Source: Rhodobacterales bacterium UBA3077 (GTDB taxonomy: Bacteria > Pseudomonadota > Alphaproteobacteria > Rhodobacterales > Rhodobacteraceae). Taken from it: a stretch of DNA of 9,155 nt. This document shows, piece after piece, positions 6,412 through 9,155 of this stretch (positions are counted from its first letter, which is position 1; every line of letters begins with the position of its first letter). The translations under genes and the position numbers were made by a program. The stretch covers positions 1 through 9,155 of the forward strand of contig DFBP01000060.1 in assembly GCA_002366685.1 (NCBI GenBank), given 5' to 3'. A model generated the notes under the pieces. The model ran no database searches. It was not told where the DNA came from and saw nothing but the letters and a program-made list of their open reading frames with translations.

Positions 6412-6884
6412 GTTTGCTGGGGATCGGGCGCGCCGCACGAGATGTCGGCGGTGCGGTAGCAGAGGTTTCAGAGGTTTTCACTGTCAACAAAACCAAAGCG
6501 GAAATCGCCGCTCAAGCACGCTATCAAGCGGCTTTGGCGCAAGCAGGTGAGGAATTCAAGCAAGCGCAGGCCGGTTGGTTTGACCGGTTTGTCAACGGCC
6601 TCAACCGCTTACCACGCCCCATTATGGCGCTGTCTACGGTGGGTATGTTTGCTTATGCAATGTCGGATCCCGATGGGTTTTCAGTGCGGATGCAAGGGCT
6701 GGCTTATGTGCCTGAGCCACTATGGTGGCTACTGGGCGCAATCGTTTCCTTTTACTTTGGCGCGCGGGAACTGAGCCATTTTAGGGGTTACAGGGCTGGC
6801 ATACCTCCCGCAGCCGCGCCAAGACCGGAAAATGAAGTGGGTGAGAATGCAGCCCTAGAAGCGTGGCGGGTCGCTGTTGGGTGA
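6408..6884 (+). CDS. Holin of the GTA-release 3TM family
   Basis: The 158-residue product resembles the Pfam family GTA_holin_3TM, represented by rcc00556 of Rhodobacter capsulatus from memory. It would permeabilise the inner membrane so that the upstream muramidase reaches the wall and releases particles. Residues 26-56 form a charged, probably helical stretch. The family signature follows: WFDRFVNGLNRLPRP (57-71), a hydrophobic segment at 72-86 (IMALSTVGMFAYAMS), then PLWWLLGAIVSFYFGAREL (104-122), the second clear membrane segment. A third membrane segment is not obvious. The tail after 130 is hydrophilic and proline-rich. ATG 6408 overlaps the endolysin TGA as ATGA, with AGGGGG at 6397-6402 in front, so the genes are translationally coupled. 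An in-frame GTG at 6402 (GTG GCA ATG) could give a product two residues longer. Confidence 0.88.
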   Translation: MSLLGIGRAARDVGGAVAEVSEVFTVNKTKAEIAAQARYQAALAQAGEEFKQAQAGWFDRFVNGLNRLPRPIMALSTVGMFAYAMSDPDGFSVRMQGLAYVPEPLWWLLGAIVSFYFGARELSHFRGYRAGIPPAAAPRPENEVGENAALEAWRVAVG

Positions 6885-6905
6885 TGCGTCCTATTTGCGC
6901 ATCAC
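6881..6905 (+). terminator. Hairpin spanning the holin stop codon, possible weak terminator
   Basis: GTGATGCG (6881-6888) and CGCATCAC (6898-6905) form a perfect 8-bp stem around nine bases, with the holin TGA inside the left arm. Only AACTTTGCAATTTG follows, so a true T tract is missing. It may attenuate read-through from the lysis genes or protect the 3' end of the mRNA. Confidence 0.4.
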
Positions 6906-6916
6906 AACTTTGCAAT

Positions 6917-6944
6917 TTGATCCCTGTATAGGCTCGCGTATGAT
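6917..6944 (+). promoter_or_regulatory. Candidate sigma-70 promoter for ccmF-ccmH
   Basis: TTGATC (6917-6922) and TATGAT (6939-6944) with a 16-bp spacer predict a start near 6951, about 24 bases before ATG 6975. It would let ccmF be expressed independently of the lysis genes. The call rests on sequence match only. Confidence 0.45.
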
Positions 6945-6974
6945 AGCGCGGAACAGATATTCGGGGATTCGAAA

Positions 6975-8954
6975 ATGTATGCAGAACTTGGCCAATATGC
7001 GATTATCCTCGCACTGATTTTTGCGACGGTGCAGGCGATAATTCCGATGATCGGCGCGCAAAAAGGCTGGAGCAACTGGATGTCACTGGGCGTTCCGGTT
7101 GCTCAAATACAGTTTATCCTAATTCTTCTTGCATTTGCGGCCCTTACCTACGCTTTTGTTGTGTCGGATTTTTCGGTCCGGCTTGTGGCCGCCAATTCAC
7201 ATTCGGATAAACCGATGCTCTATAAAGTAACGGGTGTTTGGGGCAACCACGAGGGTTCAATGCTCCTGTGGAACTTGATTCTAGCGTTATTTGGCGCAGC
7301 CGTTGCGACCTTTGGCAATAATCTTCCGCCAGCGCTCAAAGCCCGCGTGCTTTCAGTTCAGGCCATGATAGGCGTTGCTTTTCTGGCATTTCTGATCTTT
7401 ACGTCTAATCCGTTTTTGCGGCTTGATCCGGCGCCAATAAACGGTCAGGGACTTAACCCGTTGTTGCAAGACCCCGGCCTCGCCTTCCATCCGCCTTTTC
7501 TCTACGTTGGGTACGTCGGGCTTTCGATGGCCTTTAGTTTTGCCATTGCAGCCCTGATAGAAGGTAAGGTTGATGCGGCATGGGCGAGGTGGGTCCGGCC
7601 CTGGACATTGGCGGCATGGATCGCGCTTACAATCGGAATCTCTCTCGGCAGTTGGTGGGCTTATTACGAGCTCGGTTGGGGCGGCTGGTGGTTCTGGGAT
7701 CCGGTTGAAAACTCGTCCTTCATGCCGTGGTTAATCGCAACAGCACTTCTGCATTCCGCCATCGTTGTCGAGAAGCGTGACACATTGAAAGCGTGGACGG
7801 TCCTGCTCGCAATTCTTGCGTTTTCGTTCTCGCTTATCGGCACATTTATCGTTCGGTCCGGGGTGATTACTTCGGTTCACGCCTTTGCCAATGACCCGAC
7901 CCGAGGTCTGTTTATTTTGCTCATTCTCGGATTGGCCATAGGTGGTGGATTGACGATGTATGCGTTTAGAGCGGGTACTCTAAAATCATCTTCCGTATTC
8001 TCGACCGTTAGCCGGGAAAGCGGGCTGGTGTTAAACAATCTTTTGCTGAGTGTGGCTGCTGCTGTTGTATTTGTCGGCACGGTTTGGCCGCTCGTTATCG
8101 AGTTTACAACGGGCCGAAAGATCTCTGTCGGCGCACCATTTTTTGACCTCGCATTTACGCCATTTATGGTGATCCTTGCGATGGCTCTACCCATTGGCGC
8201 GGTTCTGCCTTGGAAGCGCGCAAAGCTTGGTAAAGCCATGAAGCCGCTGTGGGGGGCGCTTGCGCTTTCTGTGGCTCTTGGCGCACTGGTTTGGGCCTTG
8301 CAAACCGGCGGCCGGATGCTGGCCCCGATCGGAATTACGCTTTCGGCATGGATTATATTTGGCTCAATGGCAGACCTCGCGAGCCGCGCGCGGTTTAGGC
8401 AGGTTCCGTTCGGTAACTCGATGCGCCGGCTGCGAAATCTTCCAGGGTCTGACTGGGGAAAGGTCTTTGCCCATTCCGGCTTAGGGATGACCATTTTTGG
8501 CATTGCGGCTGTAACAGCGTGGGAAGTTGAGGATATTCGGACCACGCAATTTGGTGAAAGCTATGATGTAGCCGGTTATGAGTTCACGCTCATTAGTGTG
8601 GAACCAGCCCGTGGTGCCAATTATACTGCCACGCGCGGTGAAGTTATAGTGACACGCGGAAACGAAACTTTGATGCTCTATCCCGAAAAACGAAACTTCG
8701 ATGTCCAACAGATGCCAACAACTGAAGCTGCCATCGACATGGGGCTCACACGCGATGTTTACGTTGTGTTGGGTGACGTGCAAGAAAGCGGCGGATACGC
8801 GATGAGGGTGTATATCAAGCCATTTGCCAACTGGATATGGATTGGAACGCTAGTGATGGCATTTGGTGGCCTGTTGAGCATTTTTGACCGCCGCTACCGT
8901 GTTGCAGCGCCCTCGCGCAAGCCTGTTCCGGCAAACGCAACACCAGCGGAGTAG
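6975..8954 (+). CDS. ccmF: Cytochrome c haem lyase subunit
   Basis: CcmF is the polytopic inner-membrane core of the System I haem lyase. It takes haem from CcmE and, with CcmH, attaches it to CxxCH motifs of apocytochromes on the periplasmic side. The 659 residues are a normal length and contain many hydrophobic segments. The WWD domain is clear at about 227-252 (SWWAYYELGWGGWWFWDP, then FMPWL). Four conserved histidines are present: His172 in AFHPPFLYVG, His260 in LLHSA, His302 in VHAFANDP and His500 in AHSGLGM. They correspond to E. coli His173, 261, 303 and 491. VWGNHEGSMLLW (88-99) is also typical. A soluble C-terminal region (about 516-616) ends in a final membrane segment at 619-637. 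GGGGA at 6963-6967 lies seven bases before the ATG. ccmH follows after 4 bp. Confidence 0.98.
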   Translation: MYAELGQYAIILALIFATVQAIIPMIGAQKGWSNWMSLGVPVAQIQFILILLAFAALTYAFVVSDFSVRLVAANSHSDKPMLYKVTGVWGNHEGSMLLWNLILALFGAAVATFGNNLPPALKARVLSVQAMIGVAFLAFLIFTSNPFLRLDPAPINGQGLNPLLQDPGLAFHPPFLYVGYVGLSMAFSFAIAALIEGKVDAAWARWVRPWTLAAWIALTIGISLGSWWAYYELGWGGWWFWDPVENSSFMPWLIATALLHSAIVVEKRDTLKAWTVLLAILAFSFSLIGTFIVRSGVITSVHAFANDPTRGLFILLILGLAIGGGLTMYAFRAGTLKSSSVFSTVSRESGLVLNNLLLSVAAAVVFVGTVWPLVIEFTTGRKISVGAPFFDLAFTPFMVILAMALPIGAVLPWKRAKLGKAMKPLWGALALSVALGALVWALQTGGRMLAPIGITLSAWIIFGSMADLASRARFRQVPFGNSMRRLRNLPGSDWGKVFAHSGLGMTIFGIAAVTAWEVEDIRTTQFGESYDVAGYEFTLISVEPARGANYTATRGEVIVTRGNETLMLYPEKRNFDVQQMPTTEAAIDMGLTRDVYVVLGDVQESGGYAMRVYIKPFANWIWIGTLVMAFGGLLSIFDRRYRVAAPSRKPVPANATPAE

Positions 8955-8958
8955 TCTA

Positions 8959-9155
8959 ATGCGATATATAATTGTTTTTTTGATGCTGGCCAGCGCGGCT
9001 TTTGCCGTCGAACCCGACGAAATGCTTGATGACCCTTTGCTTGAGGCACGAGCACGGGAAATTTCGAAAGAGTTGCGATGCCTGGTTTGCCTCAACGAAA
9101 ATATCGACGATTCCAATGCCGGATTGGCCAAAGATCTTCGTATTCTAGTAAGGGA
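8959..9155 (+). CDS. ccmH: Cytochrome c maturation protein CcmH (Ccl2/CycL), cut by the window end
   Basis: CcmH is a periplasmic-facing thioredoxin-like protein that keeps apocytochrome cysteines reduced and works with CcmF in haem ligation. Sixty-five codons are visible. A signal peptide or anchor spans 1-16 (hydrophobic IIVFLMLASAAF, likely cleavage after AFA). The family signature ELRCLVCLNENIDDSNAGLA follows, with the redox pair Cys41 and Cys44. I recall a very similar LRCLVC-NENIDDSNA segment from other Rhodobacteraceae, where E. coli-type proteins have CQNQ. GGAG at 8948-8951 is seven bases before ATG 8959, inside the ccmF end, so it is coupled to ccmF. The remainder, including any C-terminal membrane segment, lies beyond the window. 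Confidence 0.93.
   Translation, partial: MRYIIVFLMLASAAFAVEPDEMLDDPLLEARAREISKELRCLVCLNENIDDSNAGLAKDLRILVR

Noticed and set aside
5800..6884. Remnant of a complete prophage
   Set aside because: Only two lysis genes are present. The flanks are housekeeping genes, and there is no integrase, attachment-site duplication or structural gene.
7877..8545. 222-codon open frame on the minus strand inside ccmF
   Set aside because: It is a shadow of the ccmF coding frame, with low-complexity Ser/Arg/Pro-rich composition and no motif.

Overview
The window looks like a chromosomal segment of a moderate-GC alphaproteobacterium of the Rhodobacterales (Roseobacter/Rhodobacteraceae type). Three things point there. 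The ArgC carries the Rhodobacteraceae-style GTGCNAATG active-site segment. System I cytochrome c maturation genes (ccmE, ccmF, ccmH) are present. Between them lies an endolysin/holin pair whose holin matches the family known for releasing gene transfer agents (GTA). All genes lie on the + strand. No tRNA, rRNA, CRISPR array, insertion sequence or integrase was seen.

Left part (1-2475): the end of a phosphonate catabolic operon. It holds the 3' three quarters of phnA (phosphonoacetate hydrolase) and a complete phnY (phosphonoacetaldehyde dehydrogenase). Together these oxidise phosphonoacetaldehyde, made from 2-aminoethylphosphonate, to phosphonoacetate and then cleave it to acetate and phosphate. 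In this sequence phnA is interrupted by a one-base frameshift near position 65. The operon ends in a modest intrinsic terminator.

Middle (2476-5663): a 211-bp spacer with a perfect 9-bp inverted repeat and a possible promoter leads to a small lipoprotein gene of unknown function, closed by a strong terminator. Then come murI (glutamate racemase, D-Glu for peptidoglycan), argC (arginine biosynthesis, 2 bp behind murI) and ccmE (periplasmic haem chaperone, 39 bp behind argC), probably co-transcribed.

Right part (5664-9155): a 136-bp spacer carries an 8-bp inverted repeat and an overlapping near-match to the CtrA box just before the endolysin. A GH108-type N-acetylmuramidase (with a calcium-loop-like insertion) overlaps by 4 bp a 3TM-type holin. 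This two-gene lysis module sits exactly between ccmE and ccmF. After a hairpin and a fresh promoter candidate, ccmF (haem lyase) and the start of ccmH continue the maturation genes to the window edge. CcmE hands haem to CcmF, which with CcmH attaches it to apocytochromes. The lysis pair is unrelated to that pathway and probably serves phage-like GTA particle release, with the structural GTA genes elsewhere in the genome.
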